Assembly: GCA_963786195.1 (NCBI GenBank)
Contig: CAWAYH010000013.1
Location: 1-64,000 of the forward strand
Origin: CAWAYH01 sp963786195
GTDB lineage: Bacteria > Acidobacteriota > Vicinamibacteria > Vicinamibacterales > 2-12-FULL-66-21
Length of the DNA: 64,000 nucleotides
Reading direction: 5' to 3'
Within the stretch, counting starts at the first letter, position 1, and each line of letters opens with the position of its first letter. The position numbers and the translations under genes were made by a program. Below are positions 55,967 through 64,000 of this stretch, piece by piece. The notes under the pieces were generated by a model. It did not search any database. It was not told where the DNA came from and saw only the letters and a list, made by a program, of their open reading frames with translations.

Positions 55967-56860
55967 TTCGGGCTTTTCCAGCGCCCGCTTCCAGTGCGCG
56001 GCTGAATCAAAGAGCCGTGGCAGCTCTTCGCCGATGGCGAGGTCGCCTCTCAGCCGCTGCAGGGCGAGGATCAGCTCGTCCAGCGCCGCGCCGAGGGCGT
56101 CGGCGTTCGTGGCCGCCACATCGGTCCACGTCGACGACGGGCTCGACGCGAGCCGCGTAGTGTCGCGAAGGCCGCGTCCCGCCAGAGCCAGGCCCTCGGG
56201 CCCAACCTCGTCACCGACGACGTGCATCAGGGCGCTGGCGGTGAGCTGCGGGAGGTGGCTCAGGTACGCCATCAGGTGGTCGTGGATGGTGGGGTCCATT
56301 CTGAGGGGCCGCGCGCCGAGCGCAGAGACGAATCCCTCGAGGCGTGTGAGATCGGGAGTGTCGCCGTCGGGTGCCGTGAGGATCCACGGCCGACCGTTGA
56401 AGAGATCGGCCCTCGCCGCGTCGAGCCCGCCAACGGCTGCGCCCGCAAACGGATGGCCGCCCACGAACCGCAGGCGCTCGGGCAATTGAGCCGCAGCATG
56501 GACCATCGCCCGTTTCGTGCTTCCGACATCTGTGACGAGCGCGGTACCAGGCACGTGATCGGCCAGCGAACGCAGCACCGCGATGTTCTGGCGAACCGGT
56601 GCGGCCAGCACGATCAGGTCCGCCTCGGCCGCCATCACGAGGTCGTCGCCGCCGACGTCAGCCGCGTGCAGCCGCATGGCGGTTTCGATGACGTCCTTGC
56701 GGTCGACCGCGATGACGAGCCCGCGCGACCAACGCTGACGAATCGCCAGCGCGATCGATCCGCCGATCAGCCCGAACCCGACAATCGCGATTCGTTCGAA
56801 GATCGGAACCTCACCGTCGTCCCCACGCTGACCGACGACGGGAAGAAGGCGGGACATCAC
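55964..56860 (-). CDS. tyrA: prephenate dehydrogenase
   Basis: TyrA oxidises prephenate to 4-hydroxyphenylpyruvate with NAD(P)+ for tyrosine synthesis. The nucleotide-binding IAIVGFGLIGGSIALAIR starts near residue 22; LIVLAAPVRQNIAVL and LVTDVGSTKRAMVHAA follow, then the substrate region FVGGHPFAGAAVGGLDAARADLFNGRPWIL and DHLMAYLSHLPQLTASALM, which carries conserved His residues. 298 residues. Last gene of the aromatic supraoperon. Its first ~20 residues are variable and the ATG lies against a heptamer array. Confidence 0.92.
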   Translation of the reverse strand: MMSRLLPVVGQRGDDGEVPIFERIAIVGFGLIGGSIALAIRQRWSRGLVIAVDRKDVIETAMRLHAADVGGDDLVMAAEADLIVLAAPVRQNIAVLRSLADHVPGTALVTDVGSTKRAMVHAAAQLPERLRFVGGHPFAGAAVGGLDAARADLFNGRPWILTAPDGDTPDLTRLEGFVSALGARPLRMDPTIHDHLMAYLSHLPQLTASALMHVVGDEVGPEGLALAGRGLRDTTRLASSPSSTWTDVAATNADALGAALDELILALQRLRGDLAIGEELPRLFDSAAHWKRALEKPE

Positions 56861-56937
56861 GGAATGCTGAATGCTGAATTAAGAATGCTGAAGTGAATGA
56901 AGAAGAGGGAAGGTTGAATATCAGAACTCAGCATTCT
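56861..56937. repeat. heptamer ATGCTGA array with inverted repeat
   Basis: ATGCTGA, ATGCTGA, ATTAAGA, ATGCTGA in tandem (period 7), then AGAATGCTGA pairs with TCAGCATTCT at the far end, so the gap between tyrA and aroF can fold into a hairpin. The opening GGAATGCTGAAT and AAGAGGGAA also occur at 36914-36945. Confidence 0.7.
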
Positions 56938-57993
56938 TCATTGCGACATTCCCCAGCCGCGTCTCCCGACTGGTTCCAGGCAGATACTGCGACCGATCGC
57001 GGGCGCGATGATGCGGAGTTCTGCCATCAGGCGGTCGAACTGTGCCGGGAACAGCGACTGGGCGCCGTCGCTCCGTGCGTGATCGGGATCGCTGTGGACT
57101 TCGATCAGGAGCCCGTCGGCACCCGCGGCGACGGCCGCGCGCGCCATCGGCGTGACCTTGTCGCGCCGTCCGGTGCCGTGGCTCGGGTCGGCCAGCACCG
57201 GCAGGTGGCAGAGTTGCTGCACGACCGGGATCGCCGAGATATCCAGCGTGTTTCGCGTGTAGCTCTCGAAGGTGCGGATGCCGCGCTCGCAGAGCATCAC
57301 GTTCGTATTGCCGCCCGCGAGCATGTACTCAGCCGACAGCAGCCACTCCTCGATCGTGGCCGAGATCCCTCGCTTCAGCAGGACGGGAGTACGTGCCCGC
57401 CCCAGCTCGCGCAGCAGCGTGAAGTTCTGCATGTTGCGCGCTCCGACCTGGAGGATGTGCGCGTATTTCTCGACGACATCGAGCTGGCTGATGTCCATGA
57501 TCTCGGAGACCAGCTTGAGGTTGTGACGATCGGCCGCCGAGCGCAACAGGCGCAAGCCGTCTTCGCCCAGGCCCTGGAAGCTGTATGGCGAGCTGCGAGG
57601 TTTGAACGCGCCGCCTCGAAGGACCTTCGCGCCCGCGTTCTTGACCGCGGCCGTCGTCGCCTCCACCTGTTCTTCCGTTTCGGCCGAGCAGGGACCCGCC
57701 ATCACGATGACCTCATCGCCGCCGATGCGGAGGTCGCCGATCGTGATGATGGTGTTCTGCGGCTGGAACGTCCGGCTTGCCAGCTTGTAGGGCTCGGTGA
57801 TTCGGTGGACTTCCTGAACGCCGGACAGGACCTCGATGAGGGCCGGGTCGAACTGCCGGTTGCCGCCCACCGCGCCGATGACGGTGCGCAGTGCACCGGT
57901 CGAGCGGTGCACGTCGAAGCCCATTTCCACGAGTTGGGCAATGACGAGCTGAATCTGCTCGTCGCTCGCCAGTTCCTTCATCACGACTACCAT
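56938..57993 (-). CDS. aroF: 3-deoxy-7-phosphoheptulonate synthase with N-terminal regulatory domain
   Basis: DAHP synthase joins PEP and erythrose-4-phosphate, the first step of the shikimate pathway. Residues ~1-75 (VVVMKELASDEQIQLVIAQLVEMGFDVHRSTG) form the ferredoxin-like domain that mediates feedback inhibition in the Thermotoga-type I-beta enzymes. The barrel follows: VIVMAGPCSAETEEQ, VLRGGAFKPRSSPYSFQGLGEDGL, LQVGARNMQNFTLL, PVLLKRGISATIEEWLLSAEY, ILADPSHGTGRRD and GLLIEVHSDPDHARSDGAQSL. 351 residues. GAGGAAACACACC precedes the ATG. Confidence 0.95.
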   Translation of the reverse strand: MVVVMKELASDEQIQLVIAQLVEMGFDVHRSTGALRTVIGAVGGNRQFDPALIEVLSGVQEVHRITEPYKLASRTFQPQNTIITIGDLRIGGDEVIVMAGPCSAETEEQVEATTAAVKNAGAKVLRGGAFKPRSSPYSFQGLGEDGLRLLRSAADRHNLKLVSEIMDISQLDVVEKYAHILQVGARNMQNFTLLRELGRARTPVLLKRGISATIEEWLLSAEYMLAGGNTNVMLCERGIRTFESYTRNTLDISAIPVVQQLCHLPVLADPSHGTGRRDKVTPMARAAVAAGADGLLIEVHSDPDHARSDGAQSLFPAQFDRLMAELRIIAPAIGRSICLEPVGRRGWGMSQ

Positions 57994-58020
57994 GGTGTGT
58001 TTCCTCTATTCTTCCACAAT

Positions 58021-58060
58021 CGGCGGTTCCCGCCGTGTAGTGTCCGGCTTCAGCCGGACT
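58021..58060. repeat. two adjacent perfect hairpins between chorismate mutase and aroF
   Basis: CGGCGG/CCGCCG around TTC at 58021-58035, and GTCCGGCT/AGCCGGAC around TC at 58042-58059. On the minus strand the second hairpin includes the chorismate mutase stop codon. No T-run follows, so it is not a classic terminator. Confidence 0.65.
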
Positions 58061-58373
58061 CGCCCGTCGCCAGCCCCTCGGTCGTGCGGGCGTCGGCAAT
58101 CCGCTCCAGCCGTCTGGCCTCGTCGATCACACGCTCGAACAAGCGCCGGATCGCTCCATCATCGAGGGGCCCGCGGTTGAGGTGCTGCACGTGGTCCAGT
58201 ACCTCGGCCTCCCGCGAGGGCTGATAGATGGCGAGGCCGATCCGCTTCTTGACGCGACCGATTTCGAGCGCGCACGCCGCCCGCGCGTTCAGCAGGCGCA
58301 CGAGGGCATCGTCGAGCGCGTCGATCTTTTTCCGGAGATCCTCGAGTCGTTCTACAAGCTGCTCTTCAGCCAC
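58050..58373 (-). CDS. aroQ: chorismate mutase, AroQ type
   Basis: A single all-helical AroQ domain that turns chorismate into prephenate: LEDLRKKIDALDDALVRLLNARAACALEIGRVKKRIGLAIYQPSREAEVLDHVQHLN, then IRRLFERVIDEARRLE. The key Arg, Lys and Arg/Gln positions are in place (R in EDLRKKID, R in NARAACA, K in GRVKKR). 107 residues. The GTG at 58373 lies 22 bases inside trpA, so translation is coupled. It sits between trp and tyr branches and feeds tyrA two genes later. Confidence 0.88.
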   Translation of the reverse strand: MAEEQLVERLEDLRKKIDALDDALVRLLNARAACALEIGRVKKRIGLAIYQPSREAEVLDHVQHLNRGPLDDGAIRRLFERVIDEARRLERIADARTTEGLATGESG

Positions 58374-59149
58374 TGTACGCACCCCGACGCGCGCTCGCAG
58401 AGATCCGGTGCGGCGCCGTATTCCGCGACAACATTGACCAGGGCGCTCCCGACGACTGCGGCGTCGGCGACGCGGCACGCTTCCGCGACCTGTTCCGGGC
58501 GCGAGATGCCGAACCCGACCGCGACCGGCAGGTCGGAGCAGGCGCGCACGCGGCCAATCAGTGCGCCGACGTCGTCCGCCAGGCGATCCCGGGCGCCTGT
58601 GACGCCCAGCCGGGAGATGACGTAGAGAAAGCCGCGACCCAGCGCAGCCGATTCCCGGATCCGCTCGTCCGTCGTAGTCGGACTGATCAGAAAGATCGGA
58701 TCCAGACCCGCGTCGATGAGCGGCTGCCGGAGCGGCCCGGCCTGGGCCTCCTCGATGGGATAGTCGAGGATGAGGACGCCATCGACGCCGGCGTCGGCAG
58801 CCGATCGCGCAAACGCCGTCGGCTCCATGCGCATCACCGGATTCGCATACGTGAACAGCACGATGGGCGTATCGACATCCGCGCGAACGCGCCGGACGAC
58901 GTCGAGCACGCCGCGAAGCGACATGCCGCCGGCGAGCGCGCGTTCGCTCGCGCGCTGGATCACAGGTCCGTCGGCAAGGGGATCCGAGAACGGTACGCCC
59001 ACTTCCATGACGTCGGCGCCCGCCCGCGCCACGGCCGACAGCAGTGCCGACGATCGGTCGCGGTCAGGATCGCCGGCCGTCAGGTACGTGATCAGGCCGC
59101 CGCGGCCGTTCGCGCGCAGCCGATCGAACGCCGGAGAGAGCCGCGACAT
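58352..59149 (-). CDS. trpA: tryptophan synthase alpha subunit
   Basis: TrpA splits indole-3-glycerol phosphate to indole and passes it to TrpB. Present are LITYLTAGDPDRD, the catalytic Glu in DVMEVGVPFSDPLADGPVIQRASERAL, the catalytic Asp in VDGVLILDYPIEE, FLISPTTTDERI, FLYVISRLGVTGAR and VAVGFGISRPEQV. 265 residues. The ATG at 59149 is part of TAATG in the trpB frame, if a G run upstream is one base longer than recorded. Confidence 0.95.
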   Translation of the reverse strand: MSRLSPAFDRLRANGRGGLITYLTAGDPDRDRSSALLSAVARAGADVMEVGVPFSDPLADGPVIQRASERALAGGMSLRGVLDVVRRVRADVDTPIVLFTYANPVMRMEPTAFARSAADAGVDGVLILDYPIEEAQAGPLRQPLIDAGLDPIFLISPTTTDERIRESAALGRGFLYVISRLGVTGARDRLADDVGALIGRVRACSDLPVAVGFGISRPEQVAEACRVADAAVVGSALVNVVAEYGAAPDLCERASGCVQWLKSSL

Positions 59150-60410
59150 TACCGAGTCCCCCCTTGTGATCGTTGAGAATCCGCGTGATGGGCGTCCCGT
59201 GATTGACGTCGATCGCCTTCTGTACGCTCAGCACATCCTTGTCTCCGCGGCCGGAAAGGTTGATGAGCACGATCTGGTCGCGGGACAGTTCGGGCGCCAT
59301 CCTGCAGACGTACGCGACCGCGTGCGCCGATTCGAGCGCGGGCATGATCCCCTCTTCACGTGACAGACGCTGGAACGCAGACAGCGCCTCGTCATCCCCC
59401 ACCCAGGCATATTCCGCGCGGTGGGACTCGTGCAGCCACGCGTGCTCCGGACCGACGGCCGCATAGTCCAGTCCCGCCGAGATCGAGTGCGTCAGCTCGA
59501 TGTTGCCGTTATCGTCCTGAAGCACGTAAGTGCGGGTGCCCTGGAGCACGCCGGCGCTTCCGCCCGCGAACCGCGCGGCATGCTGGCCGGGGCTGATGCC
59601 GCGTCCGCCGGCCTCGACCCCAATCAGACGGACCTGCGGGTCCTCGACGAAGGCATCGAAGATGCCCATGGCGTTGCTGCCTCCGCCGACGCACGCGACA
59701 ATCACGTCGGGAACGCGTCCGAAAGCCTCCAGACACTGGCGTCGCGCCTCCTGGCCGATGATCGACTGGAATTCGCGCACCATGAGCGGATACGGATGCG
59801 GGCCGAGCACCGAGCCGAGCAGGTAGTAACTGTCGGCAACGGTCGTCACCCAGTCGCGCATCGCTTCGTTGATCGCGTCCTTCAGCGTTCGGCTCCCGGC
59901 ATCGACACGGCGCACGGTCGCCCCCAGCAACTGCATCCGGAAGACGTTGAGGGACTGGCGCTCCATGTCCTCGGCGCCCATGTAGACATCGCATTCGAGG
60001 CCGAGCAACGCGCAGGCGGTCGCCGACGCGACGCCGTGCTGTCCTGCACCGGTCTCCGCGATCACGCGGCGCTTCCCCATCCGTTTCGCCAGCAGGGCCT
60101 GGCCGAGCGCGTTGTTGATCTTGTGCGCGCCGGTATGGGCCAGGTCTTCGCGTTTGAGGAACAGTCGCGGACCGCCCAGCGTCGTGGCCAGCCTGCGCGC
60201 CTCGAACAGCGGCGTCGGACGGCCGACGTAGTTTCGAAGCAGGGCGGCGAGCGTGGCCTGGAACTCGCGATCGGCTCGCGCGGCAAGGTATGCGGCTTCG
60301 AGCTCGGCGACCGGTGCGACGAGCGTCTCGGGAACGAAACGTCCGCCGTACTGGCCGTAATAGCCGCGGGCATCGGGATCTCGGTGGCCGAAAGATGGAA
60401 TGGTCGACAC
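59064..60410 (-). CDS. trpB: tryptophan synthase beta subunit
   Basis: TrpB condenses indole with serine using PLP. Visible are YYGQYGGRFVPETLVAPVAEL, GRPTPLFEARRL, the PLP lysine in REDLAHTGAHKINNALGQ, IAETGAGQHGVASATACALLG, CVGGGSNAMGIFDAF and the glycine/serine-rich ending LINLSGRGDKDV. GTG start next to the heptamer array. As recorded the gene has 448 codons and overlaps trpA by 86 bases, with ~50 extra residues after the conserved end. One more base in the six-C run at 59158-59163 would end it at 59149 with KGGTR and a TAATG junction, which is the likelier true end. Confidence 0.94.
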   Translation of the reverse strand: MSTIPSFGHRDPDARGYYGQYGGRFVPETLVAPVAELEAAYLAARADREFQATLAALLRNYVGRPTPLFEARRLATTLGGPRLFLKREDLAHTGAHKINNALGQALLAKRMGKRRVIAETGAGQHGVASATACALLGLECDVYMGAEDMERQSLNVFRMQLLGATVRRVDAGSRTLKDAINEAMRDWVTTVADSYYLLGSVLGPHPYPLMVREFQSIIGQEARRQCLEAFGRVPDVIVACVGGGSNAMGIFDAFVEDPQVRLIGVEAGGRGISPGQHAARFAGGSAGVLQGTRTYVLQDDNGNIELTHSISAGLDYAAVGPEHAWLHESHRAEYAWVGDDEALSAFQRLSREEGIMPALESAHAVAYVCRMAPELSRDQIVLINLSGRGDKDVLSVQKAIDVNHGTPITRILNDHKGGLGNVAALSGVRSAARERPRRPDHVPDGRRS

Positions 60411-60506
60411 GGTTATCGGTTTTCGGTTTTCGGTTATCGGTTTTTGGTTATCGGTTATCGGTTATCGGTTTCTTGGTTGTCGGTTATCGGTTATCGGTTT
60501 GGAGCG
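60411..60506. repeat. heptamer CGGTTAT/CGGTTTT direct repeat array
   Basis: About thirteen units of CGGTTAT or CGGTTTT, period 7, with a few 6- or 8-base units. It fills the gap between trpF and trpB inside the trp operon. Its left end touches the trpB GTG; its right end encodes the last residues of trpF (TDNR) and the TAA stop. Reverse complement of the array at 42697-42770. Confidence 0.88.
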
Positions 60507-61110
60507 AGGCGAAGAGCTCGCGAAGTTTGTTGTGATCCTTGACCCCGGGCGACGATTCGACGCCGGACGAGATGTCGACGGCGGACGGTCGTACTGATTC
60601 AATGGCCGCCTGAATGTTGCTGGCATTGAGGCCGCCCGACAGGATGACGGGGCGGATTCGCGCTGCGGCCGCGGCGCTGGTCCAGTCGATCGTGCGGCCC
60701 GTGCCGCCCTTTTTCACGGGGTCGTGCGCGTCGAGCAGGTACTGTTGCGCTCGAGGGCACGGCTGACATGGCGGCCATCGGGTCGAAGCCATTCGCGACC
60801 GGCACTGCCTTGATAACTCGATGCGCGCTGCGCGCGTACGTCCCGGGGGCCTCGTTCCCGTGCAGTTGCACGGCGGCAAGATTCAGCAGGCGCGCGACGC
60901 CGGCTACGTAGTCGAATGGCTGATCCACGAACACGCCGACGGCTGAGACCCAGACCGGGAGCGCCGCCACGATCGGCAGCGCGCGATGGGGTCGATGAAC
61001 CGCGGGCTGGCGGGCCAGAAAACGAAGCCGATGGCCGCAGCGCCCAGCTCGGTGGCGAGGAGCGCGTCTTCCATCCTGCAAACACCGCAGATTTTGATTC
61101 GGACGCTCAT
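60484..61110 (-). CDS. trpF: phosphoribosylanthranilate isomerase, two frameshifts
   Basis: TrpF isomerises PRA to CdRP in tryptophan synthesis. The start VRIKICGVCRMEDALLATELGAAAIGFVFWPASPRFI carries the catalytic Cys in KICGV. After correction come LPVWVSAVGVFVD, AVQLHGNEAPGTY, and SGGLNASNIQAAIESVRPSAVDISSGVESSPGVKDHNKL, with the phosphate-binding Gly residues. The frame breaks near 60750 (one extra base in the Ser codon of AVPS-AQQYLL) and near 60985 (one base lost in a GG). The last four residues come from the heptamer array. ATG overlaps the trpC stop (ATGA). Confidence 0.88.
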
Positions 61111-61896
61111 ACGCCTCGCAGCGCGCGCAGCGCCGCCCCGGGATCGTCCTGAGCGATCAATCGCTCGCCCACCAGAAACGCGTGATAGCCGAGCGTCGAC
61201 AGTCGATCGATGTCGGTCGTGGCCTTGATGCCACTCTCGGCCACGGCCGTCACGCCGGCCGGCATCCACTGAATCAGCTGATCGAGCACGGAGTGGTCGA
61301 CGCTGAGCGTGCGCAGGTTTCGGCTATTGACGCCGAGAATCGCCGCGCCGGCATCGGTCGCGCGCCGGAGCTCGAGCAGATCGTGCACCTCCACGAACGG
61401 CGCGAGCTGCAAGTCGGAGGCGAGCGTCAACAGGCGGTTCAGCACGTCGTCTTCAAGGGCACCCACGATCAGCAGGATGGCGTCCGCGCCTGCCGCCGCG
61501 GACTCGACGACCTGATACTCGCTGACGATGAAGTCCTTGCGAAGGATGGGCAGATCGACCGGCCGCTCGAACCTGCGTCAGATGGTCGAGGCAGCCATCG
61601 AAGAACGTCGGCTCGGTCAGCACCGAAATGGCCGCCGCGCCGTTTGTCGCGTACGCGGTTGCGTGGGCCGCGGGATCGTACGCTCGGCGAAGGACGCCGC
61701 GAGACGGCGAACGGCGTTTGCATTCGGCGATGACGCGCGGCGGACGCGAGGTGCGCAGGGCGCCGACGAAGGCATCGCCGTTCGGTGTCCGGGTCAGGCG
61801 TTGTTCCAACAGCGCCCGCGGAACCGCCTGCTGCCGGGTGTGAACCGAGCGCCTGGTGGACGCGACGATCGTCTCGAGCAGATCGGCAACGATCAC
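61107..61896 (-). CDS. trpC: indole-3-glycerol phosphate synthase, one frameshift
   Basis: TrpC closes the indole ring. The catalytic Lys is in VIAECKRRSPSRGVLR; then AISVLTEPTFFDGCLDHL, LPILRKDFIVSEYQVVESAAAGADAILLIV with a second catalytic Lys, FVEVHDLLELRRATDAGAAILGVNSRNLRTL, and AVAESGIKATTDIDRL. Near 61565 an extra G follows a GCC codon just before VDLPILRKDF. Corrected length about 262 residues. Follows trpD after one base. Confidence 0.92.
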
Positions 61897-61897
61897 G

Positions 61898-62922
61898 TCA
61901 GGCCGCCTCCGGCGCGGCGTTGGAGACGTCGATGAGCCGCTGCAGAATCGTGGCGGCGTGCCCTGAATCGATGGCCTCGGCTGCCTGCCGGATGCCCTCC
62001 GCCATGTCGGGCACCGCTCCCGCGATCAGGAGCGACGCGCCCGCGTTGAAGAGCACGATGTCACGCGCCGGCCCCTTGGCGCCGGCGAGTACCTCCCGGG
62101 CGATCCGCGCGTTCTCCTCCGCATCCCCGCCGCGCAGTGCCTCTGGCGCCGCCTTCGGAAGTCCGACGTCACCCGGATGCAGATAGAACGTGTTGGACGC
62201 GCCGTCGCGGTATTCGGACACCTTGGTGTAGCCGGTCGTCGAGATCTCGTCGAGGCCGTCGGCGCCATGGACGACCCACGCGCGCCGCGATCCGAGCTGC
62301 CCCAGCGATCGAGCGACGAGCTCGGTCAGCTCGGGCCGCGGCACGCCGACGAGCTGTCGCGCGGCGCCGGCCGGATTCGTCAGTGGACCGAGAAGATTGA
62401 AGGCCGTCCGCACGCCGAGCTCGCGCCGCGTCGGCGCGGCGTGCCGCATCGAAGGATGGAACGTCGGCGCGAAGAAAAACGCGATGCCGGTTTCGTCGAG
62501 GCACCGCTCGACCACCGGCGCCGCCGCCGTGATGTTGACGCCCAGGGCCTCGAACAGATCCGCGCTCCCGCAGCGGCTCGAGACCGATCGGTTCCCGTGC
62601 TTCGCGACGCGGACGCCGCACGCCGCGACGACGAGCGCGGCGATCGTCGACACGTTGAACGTGTGCGCGCGATCTCCCCCGGTGCCGCAGGTGTCGAAGA
62701 TGTCCTCATGCTTCCTCGACAGCGTCGTCGCACGCGCGCGCATGGTTCGGGCGAGCCCGACGACTTCGGAGGGACGCTCCCCTTTCATGGCCAGCGCGAT
62801 CAGCAGGCCGGCGATCTGGGCCGGCAGCGCGCGCCCCTCCATGATCTCGTCCATGGCGGCCGCCGCCTCGTCCACGGTCAGGTCCTGCCGCCGTTGCAGC
62901 TTCTCAATCAGCGCGGAGAACA

Positions 62923-62926
<4 letters not shown>
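61898..62926 (-). CDS. trpD: anthranilate phosphoribosyltransferase
   Basis: TrpD transfers phosphoribose from PRPP to anthranilate. Signatures: FDTCGTGGDRAHTFNVSTIAALVVAACGVRVAKHGNRSVSSRCGSADLFEALG, FFFAPTFHPSMRHAAPTRRELGVRTAFNLLGPLTNPAGA and WVVHGADGLDEIS. 342 residues, standard length. ATG overlaps the trpG stop (62923-62926). Confidence 0.96.
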
Positions 62927-63479
<553 letters not shown>

Positions 63480-63483
<4 letters not shown>

Positions 63484-64000
63484 AGTCCCGCTTCCGCCAT
63501 CGCGAGCGCCTGGAGCAGCGCGCGCGCCTTGTCTCGTGTTTCTTCGTACTCCGCGGCCGGGTTCGAGTCCGCGACGATCCCCGCCCCGGCCTGGACGTGC
63601 GCGCGGCCGTTCTTGATGGTGATGGTCCTGATGGCGATGCAGAAGTCCAGATTGCCCGCGAAGTCCAGGTAGCCAATGGCGCCGGCGTAGATGTCGCGCC
63701 GTGTCGGCTCCAGCTCCGTGAGAATCTGCATCGCGCGGATCTTGGGCGCGCCCGAGACCGTGCCCGCCGGAAAGCAGGCCACGAGCGCGTCCAGGTGATC
63801 GCGATCGTCGGCCAGACGTCCGTCCACGGTGGACACGAGGTGCATGACGTGGGAGTACCGTTCGAGCGCCATGTACTGCGGCACACGAACGGATCCGTAC
63901 TCGCAGACGCGGCCGAGATCGTTCCGCCCGAGGTCGACGAGCATGACGTGCTCGGCGCGTTCTTTTTCGTTTCGCTTGAGTTCTTCGGCGAGCCTCAAGT
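63480..64000 (-). CDS. trpE: anthranilate synthase component I, C-terminal part (partial)
   Basis: The gene enters from beyond base 64000; only the C-terminal ~173 residues are present. They include VDLGRNDLGRV, VMHLVSTVDGRLADD, FPAGTVSGAPKIRAMQI, the substrate-binding RRDIYAGAIGYLDFAG, and the end GAGIVADSNPAAEYEETRDKARALLQAL, all diagnostic of the chorismate-binding domain. It is the first trp gene visible and its stop overlaps the trpG ATG. The feedback-binding N-terminal part and any leader or attenuator are outside the window. Confidence 0.95.

Noticed and set aside
58021..58060. Intrinsic terminator after chorismate mutase
   Set aside because: Good hairpins, but no T-run follows on the minus strand and aroF continues the operon 57 bases later.

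Overview
The window is about 64 kb of high-GC bacterial chromosome. GC-rich third codon positions, long antisense shadow reading frames, secreted proteins with carboxypeptidase-regulatory-like beta domains, a winged-helix/FHA regulator, several ECF sigma/anti-sigma modules and large M14 and sulfatase-like secreted enzymes together suggest an Acidobacteriota genome, probably of the Vicinamibacteria type. That placement is inference from gene content; there is no rRNA or tRNA gene in the window.

Layout. 1-11.1 kb: a probable ferrochelatase tail, a P1/DmpA peptidase, a sodium:solute symporter, a secreted regulatory-like-domain protein, a TerC membrane protein, then a stress cluster of DnaJ/CbpA, ClpB and FtsH. 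Every complete gene here is broken by small indels that look like consensus errors rather than decay. 11.1-19.5 kb: a winged-helix/FHA regulator, then a surface and redox locus with two vanadium-haloperoxidase/PAP2-type proteins (one without the signature histidine), an IPT lipoprotein, two paralogous lipoproteins and a sulfatase-like hydrolase. 19.5-26 kb: a 1035-aa M14 peptidase, a beta-propeller protein, an unknown membrane protein and another regulatory-like-domain protein. 26-44.7 kb: housekeeping genes (rho, amrS, a DsbA-like protein, cyclophilin, glcD, aminotransferase, coaD, rsmD, recG, lexA, nth, ksgA) with two similar three-gene ECF modules either side of lexA. 44.7-52.7 kb: RNase J, FtsK, an N-acetylmuramoyl-L-alanine amidase and leucyl aminopeptidase. 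52.8-56 kb: a PKD-like secreted protein, a JAMM peptidase and acetoacetyl-CoA synthetase. 56-64 kb: an aromatic amino acid supraoperon on the minus strand, trpE-G-D-C-F-B-A, chorismate mutase, DAHP synthase, prephenate dehydrogenase.

The most unusual signal lies between the genes. Many intergenic gaps carry short arrays of direct repeats, most with a period of exactly 7 bases but with unrelated unit sequences (GAGTTAG, CAATCCG, AAAACCG/CGGTTTT, ATGCTGA, TGAGCCC), and a few with period 8 or 9. Three of the units recur at two distant loci, and some arrays run into the ends of the flanking genes and supply their last codons or possible start. A separate 155-190 bp repeat made of stacked hairpins occurs three times (34.0, 40.3 and 55.8 kb).

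Other points: a set of genes has a -10-like hexamer exactly 6 bases before the ATG, which predicts leaderless mRNAs; a 32-bp direct repeat flanks the lipoprotein/haloperoxidase block; and apparent frameshifts fall into two classes, an extra base directly after a wobble position, and loss of one base from a G run.
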